NCBI GenBank assembly: GCA_029242085.1
Contig: JAQWUP010000019.1
Coordinates: forward strand, 1 to 39,145
Direction of reading: 5' to 3'
Source: Porticoccaceae bacterium
Lineage (GTDB): Bacteria > Pseudomonadota > Gammaproteobacteria > Pseudomonadales > Porticoccaceae
Length of the DNA: 39,145 nt
Part shown: positions 1 through 8,099 of the stretch, piece by piece
Numbering within the stretch: the first letter of the stretch is position 1
How the letters are laid out: the number at the start of each line of letters is the position of its first letter
The notes under the pieces: generated by a model
Told to the model about the DNA's origin: nothing
Database searches by the model: none
What the model saw: only the letters and a program-made list of their open reading frames with translations
Translations under genes and position numbers: made by a program

Positions 1-1175
1 GGGTACATAGTAATAAAAGTAGGCTGCTCCAGCAGATGCTCAACCGTCTTCTCAAAGATCTCAATTTGCACCTTACCCAGACCCCAGATATCCTTTAAAG
101 GAATATGCAAAGCCTCAGCAATCTTGCGCGCACCAGCTTCATCGCCCAACTGCTCAGCACTGATATCCGGGTTGTACTGCAAAATCGAATCGAACACCGA
201 CAGACGAACAAACGGCTCAGCAAAGTCATAATGCGTCTCACTCACCACCTCACTCTCAGCGTCCTTAACCGTATTGACCACCTTAGCAGAGCCCAACACC
301 TCAGTAGTCATCTTGCGCAACATATCTTCAGTGAGATCCATCAGATCATTGAAGTCGGAGTAAGCCTGATAAAACTCCAACATCGTGAACTCAGGATTAT
401 GACGCGTCGACAAACCCTCATTGCGGAAATTGCGATTAATTTCGTAGACACGTTCAAAACCACCCACAACCAAGCGCTTGAGATACAGCTCCGGCGCAAT
501 ACGCATATACATATCAATATCCAATGCATTGTGATGCGTCACAAAGGGACGTGCCACAGCACCCCCGGGAATCACCTGCAACATAGGCGTTTCAACTTCT
601 AAATAATCCGCATCATTTAAATAGCGACGGATAAAGTCCACCACCTTAGAGCGAACACGAAAAGTATTGCGCACATCCGGATTAACAATAAGATCGACAT
701 AGCGCTGGCGATAGCGCATCTCCTGATCGGCAAGGCCATGAAACTTATCAGGCAACGGACGCAGCGCCTTAGTCAGCAACTGATACTCGTCAGTCTGCAC
801 ATAGAGATCGCCCTTGCCCGACAGATGTAATACACCTTTAACACCAACGATATCACCCAGATCCAATGACTTAGCAAAGGGGCGTGCCTCTTTAGTGACA
901 TAGAGCTGAATACGATCAGAACTATCTTGAATCACAATAAAGGCGCCGCGATTGCGAATCACACGACCGGCAACACTAACAATTTTCCCTAGCTTTTCGA
1001 GGTCTTCCTTGGTTTCGTCACCGAAGCCAGACTGCAGTTCAGCGGCGCTGTGCTCCGGGCGAAAATCATTGGGAAATACGGGGCCACCCTCTTCGCGCAG
1101 TGCGCTGAGCTTTGCTCTGCGCTCGGCAATGAGTTTGTTCTCGTCTGGCTTATTTTGATCTTGTTGGTCAGTCAT
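1..1175 (-). CDS. lysS: Lysyl-tRNA synthetase, class II (3' end cut by window edge)
   Basis: Charges tRNA-Lys with lysine in the cytoplasm. About 391 codons are visible from the ATG at 1175 down to the window edge, out of roughly 500 usual for the family, so the C-terminal catalytic part (motif 3) lies outside. The N-terminal half reads as the anticodon-binding OB fold ([15 protein letters not shown]). It is followed by the class II core, with motif 1 around [18 protein letters not shown] and motif 2 around [20 protein letters not shown]. Its upstream neighbour on the same strand is prfB, 160 nt away, the usual prfB-lysS order of gammaproteobacteria. No decay is seen. Identification is very secure. 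Confidence 0.96.
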   Translation of the reverse strand, partial: MTDQQDQNKPDENKLIAERRAKLSALREEGGPVFPNDFRPEHSAAELQSGFGDETKEDLEKLGKIVSVAGRVIRNRGAFIVIQDSSDRIQLYVTKEARPFAKSLDLGDIVGVKGVLHLSGKGDLYVQTDEYQLLTKALRPLPDKFHGLADQEMRYRQRYVDLIVNPDVRNTFRVRSKVVDFIRRYLNDADYLEVETPMLQVIPGGAVARPFVTHHNALDIDMYMRIAPELYLKRLVVGGFERVYEINRNFRNEGLSTRHNPEFTMLEFYQAYSDFNDLMDLTEDMLRKMTTEVLGSAKVVNTVKDAESEVVSETHYDFAEPFVRLSVFDSILQYNPDISAEQLGDEAGARKIAEALHIPLKDIWGLGKVQIEIFEKTVEHLLEQPTFITMY

Positions 1176-1335
1176 ATTTCAGTCTTTTCTTTAATATTGT
1201 TAATTTAGTTAACACCCATCCAAATACGCTCAATTTAGGATGCAATCCAAGGACTGGCATCTGAGATCGTGATTGGCAGAGATGCCACTCAAGAGCGTAC
1301 AAGGACATATTTACAGCCGACAGCTTTACCGTCGC

Positions 1336-2431
1336 TTACAATCCAGCCTTTAGCGAAGCGACAATAAACTGGTCCAGTTTGCCATCCAATACCGCGCCAG
1401 TATTTCTTGTTTCAATGCCCGTACGTAAATCCTTAATCCGAGCATCGTCCAATACATAGGAGCGAATCTGACTGCCCCAACCAATATCAGACTTAGTATC
1501 TTCATTTGCCTGTGCCGCATCAGCCCGTTTCTGCATCTCAACTTCGTAGAGCTTAGCGCGCAACATCTGCCAGCAAGTATCACGGTTCTGATGCTGAGAG
1601 CGCTGGTTCTGGCACTGCACCACTATACCACTGGGCTCATGAGTCAGGCGCACCGCAGAATCGGTTTTATTAATATGCTGACCACCGGCACCAGAGGCGC
1701 GGTAAGTGTCGGTACGAACATCCGAAGGATTAATATCAATTTCAATATTGTCGTCGATCTCAGGCGATACATAGACTGCCGAAAAAGACGTATGACGGCG
1801 ATTGCCAGAATCAAAGGGCGACTTGCGCACCAGGCGATGCACACCAATCTCAGTGCGCAACCAACCAAAGGCGTATTCCCCGCTAATCTGTACCGTGGCA
1901 CTTTTGATACCAGCCACATCACCCGCCGAGCATTCCATTAACTCCGCTTTAAAGCCTTTATCGTCCGCCCAGCGCAGATACATGCGCAGCAGCATCTCAG
2001 CCCAGTCTTGAGCCTCAGTGCCGCCCGAGCCCGACTGAATATCTAAGTAAGCGTTATTGGGGTCCATCACGCCACTAAACATGCGGCGAAATTCAAGCTT
2101 CGCTAACTGCTCATCCAGAGCGGCAATTTCCGCCTCCACATCAGCAACAGTGTCTGCATCCTCTTCATCCACCGCCATAGCCAGCAGTTCACGGTTATCT
2201 GCAACACCAGTATCCAAATCTTCGATAGTCTTAACTACAGCTTCCAGGGACGAACGCTCACGGCCCAGCTCCTGAGCGCGCTCTGGTTCATTCCAAACAT
2301 CGGGTTCGCCGAGCTCTAACTCAACTTCGGCAAGACGGTCTTTACGATTATCGTAGTCAAAGATACCCCCTCAACACGTCAGTGCGTGCTTGAAGGTCAT
2401 CGAGAGCGTTGTAGAGCGGATTAACTTCCAT
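1336..2431 (-). CDS. prfB: Peptide chain release factor 2, with programmed +1 frameshift
   Basis: Releases finished peptides at UGA and UAA stop codons. The gene is in two frames. Frame one starts at ATG 2429-2431 and runs 24 codons to TGA at 2357-2359. Frame two continues from GAC at 2356-2358 to the stop at 1336, giving a joined protein of 364 aa against 365 in E. coli. The shift site is AGGGGGTATCTTTGAC: an internal Shine-Dalgarno AGGGGG three bases before the slippery CTT, then TGA C. The mature protein carries the RF2 SPF recognition motif (in [11 protein letters not shown]) and the catalytic GGQ ([10 protein letters not shown]). Low RF2 levels favour the shift, so the protein regulates its own synthesis. 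The frameshift is normal for this family and is not a mutation. Confidence 0.97.
2356..2371 (-). promoter_or_regulatory. prfB programmed +1 frameshift signal
   Basis: On the minus strand this reads AGGGGGTATCTTTGAC. It contains the stimulatory Shine-Dalgarno-like AGGGGG (2366-2371), the slippery CTT codon 24 (2360-2362) and the in-frame TGA (2357-2359) followed by C, a poor termination context. From memory it matches the E. coli prfB site base for base. Confidence 0.95.
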
Positions 2432-2574
2432 TGTGCATTCTTGTCAGTCGCAGCAAATAAGCGAGGCATTTTACATGACCTGCCAATCACAAACTAGGAG
2501 AAAACGCTGTTGATTAAGCGTCGGCACTAGCGCAACATAAGGTCACAAAACAACAAGAGCCGGAGCACATCATC

Positions 2575-3657
2575 ATGTTACGAACCAGCCTAATTATTAT
2601 TGTCACCCTTTTTGCCTACCTCTTCTTTTGGCCAGTACCCATAGAACCCGTAAGCTGGGATGCGCCAAAAAACAAAGGCCTTGTGGGTGACTTTGCACCC
2701 AACAGCCGCCTCAGTAAAATTGAATTTATTGAGCTGACAGATACCCATGGTCCAGAGGGCTTGGCGCTGCTAAATGGTGAGGTTTATGCCGCCACCCGCG
2801 AAGGCTGGATACTTAAGTACAACGAAGCCAGCGGCGAAATAACGAAACTGGTCAATACCAATGGCAGCCCATTGGGACTGGTCTTTGATGCCAATGATAA
2901 TCTGCTGATTGCCGATGCCTACAAAGGTGTATTGAGCCTCTCCCCCAGCGGCGAGCTGAGCGTACTTACCAATAGCATCGATGGGCTACCCATCGAATAT
3001 GCCGACGATCTGGATGTAACCGCAGATGGTAAAATTTACTTTAGCGATGCCACCACCAAATTTGGTGCCGAGAATAATGGCGGCACCTATGCAGCCAGCC
3101 TGCTCGATGCCAGTGAACATGGAAGCTATGGCCGACTGCTGGTGTACGACCCCGCAGACCAAAGCACCAAACTGGTAATGGACGGCCTGGATTTCGCCAA
3201 CGGCGTGGCCACAGCAGCAGACAGCAGCTTTGTACTGGTTAACGAAACCAGCGGCTATCGAATTCAGAAATACTGGTTAACCGGTGAAAAAGCTGGCACA
3301 TCCGAAGTCATCATCGACAACCTGCCAGGCTTCCCAGACAACATAGTTAGAGGCCGCGATGGACGCTTCTGGGTTGGCCTGGTATCGCCGCGAAGCGAAG
3401 CCTTGGATCTCTTTTCTAACTGGCCATTAGTGCGCGCCATAAATCTGCGACTCCCCAAATCTATGCAACTGGCTGCCGAGAACTATAGCCATGTCTTTGC
3501 CATGGACGCACAGGGCAGAGTTATCACCTCATTGCAGGACCCCAACGGTTTACACCACACCAACACCGGTGCCATGGAAACCGACGATTGGCTGTACATC
3601 AGCAGCCTGCATGCCGATAATCTGGCACGTATTTGCAAACAACATATTGGACTCTAA
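2575..3657 (+). CDS. Membrane-anchored SMP-30/strictosidine-synthase-like beta-propeller protein (APMAP type)
   Basis: Predicted six-bladed beta-propeller of the SMP-30/gluconolactonase/strictosidine synthase superfamily, 360 aa. A hydrophobic segment at about residues 4-19 should anchor the N-terminus in the inner membrane, with the propeller outside. The blade motifs YADDLDV (142-148), FANGV (207-211) and PGFPDN (251-256) match the animal APMAP and plant strictosidine-synthase-like subgroup better than gluconolactonases, and suggest a metal-dependent hydrolase or lactonase. The substrate cannot be read from sequence. A GGAG lies about 10 nt before the ATG. The stop overlaps the start of selO by one base (TAATG), so the two are probably co-translated. 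It is divergent from prfB. Confidence 0.82.
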   Translation: MLRTSLIIIVTLFAYLFFWPVPIEPVSWDAPKNKGLVGDFAPNSRLSKIEFIELTDTHGPEGLALLNGEVYAATREGWILKYNEASGEITKLVNTNGSPLGLVFDANDNLLIADAYKGVLSLSPSGELSVLTNSIDGLPIEYADDLDVTADGKIYFSDATTKFGAENNGGTYAASLLDASEHGSYGRLLVYDPADQSTKLVMDGLDFANGVATAADSSFVLVNETSGYRIQKYWLTGEKAGTSEVIIDNLPGFPDNIVRGRDGRFWVGLVSPRSEALDLFSNWPLVRAINLRLPKSMQLAAENYSHVFAMDAQGRVITSLQDPNGLHHTNTGAMETDDWLYISSLHADNLARICKQHIGL

Positions 3658-5123
3658 TGACATTATTTACCGACCGCCTGCAGCACAGCTTTTTTGATCA
3701 GTTTAAACAACAGGGTGATTTACATCTCAGCCCTGTTCTAGCCGCCAGGCTCGATAATCCGGTGATGGTCAGCACCAACCCATTGCTGGCCAAACAGCTA
3801 GGCATTGATCCGGCAGAGCTGGAAACGCCAGAAATGCTGGAACTGATGAGCGGCAACTTTATGACCGCCAATGTCAAACCCATAGCACTGGTGTACTCAG
3901 GTCATCAGTTTGGCGTCTGGGCAGGTCAGTTGGGAGATGGTCGTGCAATGACCTTGGGAGAGCTGCCTGTTGCAGATAACTCGGCGCCATGGGATATCCA
4001 ACTAAAAGGCGCCGGTCCAACCCCCTACTCCAGATTTTCCGATGGCCGCGCTGTACTGAGATCGAGCATCCGCGAGTATCTCTGTTCCGAGGCCATGCAT
4101 GGGCTGGGCATAGCCACAACCAGAGCACTGTGCCTGCTCGACAGCCAGACTCAGGTATACAGAGAAGAAATAGAATCTGGCGCCACCGTCTGCCGCGTCG
4201 CTCAGAGTCATATACGCTTTGGTTCCTTTGAGCACTTTCACTACCGCAGCCAGCCAGACTCAGTCAAAGCACTGGCCGACTATGTGATTCAACGCAACTT
4301 CCCAGAATGGGCCGATGCAGACAATAAATATTATTTGATGTTTGAAAACTGCGTTATAAAAACCGCCAAAATGATCGCCCAATGGCAATCAGTGGGCTTT
4401 AATCACGGCGTGATGAACACCGATAATATGAGCATCATTGGCGATACCATCGACTATGGTCCCTTCGGCTTTTTAGATGCCTACGATCCAGACCATATCT
4501 GCAATCACTCCGACACCAACGGCCGCTACTCATTTAAAAACCAACCCAGTGTTGGCCTGTGGAACCTCAATGCCCTAGCCACCTCATTGACATCATTAGT
4601 CGACAATGAGGATTTGATCCGCGCGCTAAAGCAATATGAGCCAGAATTTTTGGATCAGTTTAGACATATTATGGCGAGTAAAATGGGGCTGGAAGAATAC
4701 CGAGTCGAAGATGAACAGCTGATCAACCAGCTGCTGGAATTACTGCATATCAACAATGTAGATTACACAATTTTGTTTAGAACCCTGGGTACGTTTTCAG
4801 ACCAAAACTCATCAATTAGAGACCAATTTCTAGATCGTGATGGCTTTGATGCCTGGGCGAAAACATACAGCGCCAGACTCGCCCAACAACGTCTCACAGA
4901 CGCACAGCGCCAACAAAATATGGATGCTGTCAATCCAAAGTATGTGCTGCGCAACTATATGGCACAGGCTGCTATAGATGCCGCCCAACAGGGTGATTAC
5001 GGCGAAGTGAATCTGTTATTAGAGGTGCTTCAGAGTCCGTTTGAAGAGCATCCACAAACAGAAAAATACGCAGGCCTGCCGCCAGACTGGGCAGATCAGT
5101 TATCAGTTAGCTGTTCGTCTTAA
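3657..5123 (+). CDS. selO: Protein adenylyltransferase SelO (YdiU family)
   Basis: Pseudokinase-fold enzyme that transfers AMP from ATP to Ser, Thr or Tyr side chains of proteins and is linked to redox stress responses. The start at 3657 (TAATG overlap with the upstream gene) is preferred over an in-frame ATG at 3633 because it gives an N-terminus like that of E. coli SelO and 488 aa against 478. Family signatures are SGHQFGVWAGQLGDGRA (81-97), LKGAGPTPYSR around K117, and HGVMNTDNMS followed by DYGPFGFLD, which hold the nucleotide and metal ligands. The C-terminus ends SVSCSS, so the penultimate region has Cys and Ser and no selenocysteine codon. The 3' end overlaps the convergent thioesterase gene by 17 nt. 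Confidence 0.95.
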   Translation: MTLFTDRLQHSFFDQFKQQGDLHLSPVLAARLDNPVMVSTNPLLAKQLGIDPAELETPEMLELMSGNFMTANVKPIALVYSGHQFGVWAGQLGDGRAMTLGELPVADNSAPWDIQLKGAGPTPYSRFSDGRAVLRSSIREYLCSEAMHGLGIATTRALCLLDSQTQVYREEIESGATVCRVAQSHIRFGSFEHFHYRSQPDSVKALADYVIQRNFPEWADADNKYYLMFENCVIKTAKMIAQWQSVGFNHGVMNTDNMSIIGDTIDYGPFGFLDAYDPDHICNHSDTNGRYSFKNQPSVGLWNLNALATSLTSLVDNEDLIRALKQYEPEFLDQFRHIMASKMGLEEYRVEDEQLINQLLELLHINNVDYTILFRTLGTFSDQNSSIRDQFLDRDGFDAWAKTYSARLAQQRLTDAQRQQNMDAVNPKYVLRNYMAQAAIDAAQQGDYGEVNLLLEVLQSPFEEHPQTEKYAGLPPDWADQLSVSCSS

Positions 5124-5550
5124 TAGACATCGGTGCCGCCACCAAATCAGCAAAGGCCTCAACAACAGTCTCAGGCAATGGCGCCGATTTTCGTGTCGCC
5201 GCATCAATCATTACCATCACATTGGTACTCACAGATGCGCATTTTCCATGTTGAAAAATGGCCTGCTCAAAGATAATAGAACTGCGCCCAAATTTTGCAA
5301 CGCGACTGCCGATCTCAACCATCCCAGGCCAAGTTAACTCAGCTAGAAACTCCATCTCTATCTTAACAATCACAAGCTCGCGATCCGGGGTAATTAAACC
5401 TCGGGAACCATCATATAAAATACGCGTACGGGAGCATTCAAAGAAAGTGGAAAACACAGCATTATTAACATGACCCTGACGATCAGTATCACCATAACGC
5501 ACATTCTCTTGATGAATATGGGGGAAATCAGCCTGAACAACATCAGTCAT
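5107..5550 (-). CDS. Acyl-CoA thioesterase, 4-hydroxybenzoyl-CoA thioesterase (hotdog) family
   Basis: Single hotdog-fold domain of 147 aa that should hydrolyse an acyl-CoA thioester in the cytoplasm. The N-terminal motif YGDTDRQGHVNN (19-30) is the family signature, with D23 as the likely catalytic residue and H27 and N29 nearby. I chose ATG 5550 over ATG 5559 because AAGGA sits 8 nt before 5550 but abuts 5559. The gene converges on selO with a 17-nt overlap of coding ends. It resembles the small FadM/YbgC group, but its specificity cannot be told from sequence. Confidence 0.85.
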   Translation of the reverse strand: MTDVVQADFPHIHQENVRYGDTDRQGHVNNAVFSTFFECSRTRILYDGSRGLITPDRELVIVKIEMEFLAELTWPGMVEIGSRVAKFGRSSIIFEQAIFQHGKCASVSTNVMVMIDAATRKSAPLPETVVEAFADLVAAPMSIKTNS

Positions 5551-5644
5551 AAACAACATCCTTAATCAATAGACGTATGGATACTAATAGCTCAGCGCAT
5601 AAGACGATAGTATTTCCGGACAATAGGCGAAATTATTTAAGTCG

Positions 5645-5691
5645 AAAAAAACCCCTGCTGTAAGGAGGGGGAGTGATACAGACCAGCAGGG
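5645..5691 (-). terminator. Rho-independent terminator-like hairpin, leftward
   Basis: Inverted repeat CCCTGCTG (5653-5660) and CAGCAGGG (5684-5691) with a 23-nt loop. On the minus strand the stem is followed by seven T (5645-5651). No minus-strand gene is visible upstream, so it would end an untranslated transcript or attenuate a long leader of the thioesterase gene. The long loop lowers confidence. Confidence 0.5.
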
Positions 5692-5934
5692 ACTACAAAG
5701 TTTCGGCCTAAAAAAAAGCATAAACAAATCAACGACAAACAAACCTAAACGGTCGGCAGTAACCAATTTATTTAAATATTAGACACTGTACTTATAAGAC
5801 CCCCTAACCAGAAAAAACCCCACCTTCTAAATAAAACTTTCCCCAACCTATAAGACATAAGCGAGGTAGGCTAGAAAGTTATCTGGGCGCGAAAATAGGT
5901 TAAGAAGATATTAAAAAGATTAAAGAACTGCTGA

Positions 5935-5956
5935 CTAGGCAAATGATTTTGCCTAG
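5935..5956. promoter_or_regulatory. Perfect 22-bp palindrome upstream of sensor kinase gene
   Basis: CTAGGCAAA and TTTGCCTAG form a perfect 9-bp inverted repeat around TGAT. It lies about 38 bp upstream of a TATAAT box and 75 bp upstream of the kinase start. There is no T-run after it, so an operator for a dimeric regulator is more likely than a terminator. Confidence 0.45.
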
Positions 5957-5993
5957 ATAATCATTTTGATAACTGACAACGGCTTATCATGGC

Positions 5994-5999
5994 TATAAT
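5994..5999 (+). promoter_or_regulatory. Candidate -10 box of the sensor kinase gene
   Basis: Exact TATAAT, 31 nt before the GTG start. No well-spaced -35 is seen: CTGACA is 15 nt upstream and TTGATA 22 nt upstream, both off the ideal 17. Activation by a regulator at the nearby palindrome is possible. Confidence 0.4.
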
Positions 6000-6030
6000 A
6001 TCAATCTCAAACTAAACCTGAGATATACCT

Positions 6031-7431
6031 GTGTTGAAGCTGTTTAAAAACATTATCGCTCTGATAATTACCCTGGCCTATAGTCAGCTCGCTGTTGCTG
6101 ATATTTTTTGGTTTGTGCGCAACGATGATGGCTCTACCAACTGGCAATATGTAGCTAACTTCTCCAGCGGTATCTTAATTATTGCGGTCTCTATTACTGC
6201 ACTGCGCCTGTTCTTCAGCCGCCGTCAGGCGCGCCGCTATAACAATGAACTTGAAGAGATCCGTACCCAGCTGGAGCTACGCGTTAAAGAGCGCACGGCA
6301 ACCCTTGAAGAGGAAGTGGCCGAGCATCGCGACACCACGGCGCGCCTGCTCAGCTCTGAGTCCTATATCACCAGTATCCTGCGCTCTATGCCGCTAATGC
6401 TGATTGGTCTCAATAAAGAAAATCAGATTACCCAGTGGAATCAACGCGCTGAAGAGATCAGTGGCATTGCATCAAGTTCGGTAATGGGTGTCGACCTATG
6501 GCAGGCCTACCCGACCATTACTATCACGCCGCAACAGATTAAGCAGGCCCAGGATGACAATGAGACCCTGACCATCAAATACAGTCAGCGCGGCCAGTAC
6601 CATTTTGATATCACCATCTATCCATTGCAGAATCAGTTGGAGACCGGTGTGGTCATTCTGGTCGATGATGTGACTCAGCGCGTGCACAATGAAACATTGC
6701 TAATTCAGCGTGACAAGATGTCCTCAATGGGTGAGATGGCATCGATTATGGCTCACGATATTAATATTCCACTGCGCGCGATTCTTAAGGATGTGCAGAC
6801 CGTAAGACTTGGCCTAACCGATGAACCGATCGATGGCATGGGACTCAATGAACTGCTGGAAGACGCCATGATTCGTGGCCAGCAGGCAACATCGGTGATC
6901 AGTAACCTAGTCGACTACTCTGGCAGCGGCGGCGGCCAAAAAGTTATGGCAGATATGAAGGATATTGTTAACCACAGCGTCGAGCTGGCCAACGATGTGC
7001 TCTCAGTAATGGCGGGACTAAGGTTTCGCGATATCAAAGTGAGTATTGATTATGCCGATGATGTTCCCGAACTGGCCTGTTACATCACCGAGCTACAGCA
7101 GGTTTTTTTAAGTCTGTTCCGCCACTCATGTTACGCCCTTGGCAAAGTTGATGACCTCGACCATTCCCCCGAGATAGATATTGAAGTGACCAAGTTTTAT
7201 GAAAACCTGTGGGTGCGTATCCACCACAATGGTCGCGGCATAAGCATGGACGACCAGAAAACCATCTTTGAGCCCTTTGCCGCCGATGGCGATGCCAATG
7301 GTTCCTACAATGCGGGCAAGCGCCTGTCGTTCTCCCACTTTATTATCACCGAGCAACATCAGGGTCAGATTGCAGTGACCTCAGATCCAGATGTGGGAAC
7401 CACCTTCCATATACAGCTGCCGCTGCAGTAG
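6031..7431 (+). CDS. PAS-domain sensor histidine kinase with degenerate ATP-binding domain (orphan)
   Basis: Membrane sensor of 466 aa. It has a signal-like segment (8-23), a transmembrane helix (about 45-62), a coiled-coil linker rich in Glu and Arg (70-108), a PAS domain (about 110-215), a dimerisation helix with the candidate phospho-acceptor H242 in IMAHDINIPL, and a C-terminal HATPase-like domain (about 350-466). The C-terminal domain lacks the usual signatures: the N-box Asn is His365 (SLFRHSCYAL), the G1 Asp is His399 (HHNGRGI), and the G2 glycine loop reads NAGKRLSFS. Autophosphorylation is therefore doubtful. No response regulator gene lies nearby. The start is GTG at 6031 with a weak ribosome site. 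The fold and family are clear, the ligand and partner unknown. Confidence 0.85.
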   Translation: MLKLFKNIIALIITLAYSQLAVADIFWFVRNDDGSTNWQYVANFSSGILIIAVSITALRLFFSRRQARRYNNELEEIRTQLELRVKERTATLEEEVAEHRDTTARLLSSESYITSILRSMPLMLIGLNKENQITQWNQRAEEISGIASSSVMGVDLWQAYPTITITPQQIKQAQDDNETLTIKYSQRGQYHFDITIYPLQNQLETGVVILVDDVTQRVHNETLLIQRDKMSSMGEMASIMAHDINIPLRAILKDVQTVRLGLTDEPIDGMGLNELLEDAMIRGQQATSVISNLVDYSGSGGGQKVMADMKDIVNHSVELANDVLSVMAGLRFRDIKVSIDYADDVPELACYITELQQVFLSLFRHSCYALGKVDDLDHSPEIDIEVTKFYENLWVRIHHNGRGISMDDQKTIFEPFAADGDANGSYNAGKRLSFSHFIITEQHQGQIAVTSDPDVGTTFHIQLPLQ

Positions 7432-7530
7432 GCTCTGGTGGAGACCCTTAGCTAAGACTCTGATGGAGGCCCTTCACTAGGACTCTGTTGGAAACCCTTG
7501 GTTAAGACTCTGATGGAGACCCTCCGCTAA
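7431..7530 (+). repeat. 25-bp tandem repeat, four copies
   Basis: Four back-to-back 25-bp units (7431-7455, 7456-7480, 7481-7505, 7506-7530). They begin at the last base of the kinase stop codon and share the pattern G-CTCTG-TGGAGACCCTT and a TAA or TAG end. A fifth partial unit (GGCTCAGGGTGAC) leads into the palindromic repeat family. The units differ by a few substitutions each and do not code. Confidence 0.85.
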
Positions 7531-7573
7531 GGCTCAGGGTGACAAAGTATATGTCATCCTGAATCTGCCAACT

Positions 7574-7600
7574 GTCATCCTGAACACATGTGAAGGATCT
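7574..7600 (+). repeat. Degenerate half-palindrome of the GTCATCCTGAG...GAAGGATCT family
   Basis: A 27-nt copy that begins GTCATCCTGA and ends GAAGGATCT, with a diverged centre. It has the same ends as the 26-nt arms at 7953-7978 and 20267-20292. A second partial copy (GTCATCCTGAA) lies just upstream at about 7554. It marks the left flank of the GIY-YIG gene. Confidence 0.75.
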
Positions 7601-7637
7601 CACTAAATTCGCACCCCATCTTCTCTATAGTCCCCCC

Positions 7638-7901
7638 ATGGACAAACAATACTCTGTCTACATCCTGACAAATCAATCTAACAAGGTTATGTATATAGGC
7701 TCTAGCAGCAACCTAGAAGCCCGCATTGCCCAGCATAAACAACAATGCATCCCCGGCTTCACCGCCAAATATAATGTTAATAAACTGGTTTACTTTGAAG
7801 TCACCAGCGACCCCTATGCGGCTGTTACCCGGGAGCGTCAGTTAAAGGGCTGGAGGCGCGCAAGAAAAAATCAACTGACTGAGACCACGAATCCAGCTTG
7901 A
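7638..7901 (+). CDS. Small single-domain GIY-YIG endonuclease
   Basis: An 87-aa protein made of little more than a GIY-YIG nuclease domain. VYI (7-9) and YIG (19-21) form the signature strands. R29 in NLEARIAQH and E66 in AVTRERQLKGW match the catalytic Arg and metal-binding Glu of the family, so it should be active on DNA. The start at ATG 7638 gives the usual N-terminus of these small proteins; a longer frame from GTG 7590 would begin inside a repeat. No good ribosome site is seen for either. The gene is bracketed by palindromic repeats at 7574-7600 and 7953-8016, which suggests that gene and repeats travel together. Its biological role is unknown. Confidence 0.85.
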   Translation: MDKQYSVYILTNQSNKVMYIGSSSNLEARIAQHKQQCIPGFTAKYNVNKLVYFEVTSDPYAAVTRERQLKGWRRARKNQLTETTNPA

Positions 7902-7952
7902 GATGAGCTAGTAGTTCGATACACCTGCGCGTCCTGTCATCCTGAGAGAACT

Positions 7953-8016
7953 GTCATCCTGAGCGCAGCGAAGGATCTACTGACTTGGAGAGATCCTTCG
8001 CTGCGCTCAGGATGAC
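7953..8016. repeat. Perfect 26-bp inverted repeat (REP-like palindrome)
   Basis: Left arm 7953-7978 and right arm 7991-8016 are exact reverse complements over 26 bp, with a 12-nt loop. The arm begins GTCATCCTGAGCGCAGCG and ends in GATCT. A half copy (GTCATCCTGAG) precedes it at about 7936. Diverged pieces (GGATGAC, GTCAGGATGGC) follow to about 8065. It lies between the 3' ends of two convergent genes, so it could also end transcription on both strands. Confidence 0.9.
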
Positions 8017-8099
8017 AAAGGTACAGGCAGCGTCCGGATGACAAAATAAATACAACGTCAGGATGGCAAGATCCATCGAAGGACCCTGGCAACACTGTC

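Larger units (their letters stand above)
5551..6030. other. 480-nt gap: orphan terminator, palindrome, promoter-like -10; no gene recognised
   Basis: AT-rich intergenic stretch between the thioesterase and the sensor kinase genes. It holds a terminator-like hairpin pointing left (5645-5691), a 22-bp palindrome (5935-5956) and a TATAAT box (5994-5999) before the kinase gene. The only sizeable open frame (5584-5766, minus) starts with TTG, lacks a ribosome site and has no family features, so I do not call it. Confidence 0.6.

Noticed and set aside
105-602. 165-codon plus-strand open frame
   Set aside because: Lies wholly opposite lysS, whose class II synthetase motifs are unmistakable.
1255-1287. 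TGGCATCT/AGATGCCA inverted repeat between prfB and lysS
   Set aside because: Eight-bp stem with a 17-nt loop and no T-run; could be chance and does not separate the two genes convincingly.
5108-5123. Selenocysteine at the SelO C-terminus
   Set aside because: The protein ends SVSCSS with ordinary Cys and Ser codons and a TAA stop; no in-frame TGA is present.
5584-5766. 60-codon minus-strand open frame over the orphan terminator
   Set aside because: TTG start, no ribosome site, runs through the terminator hairpin and has no recognisable features.
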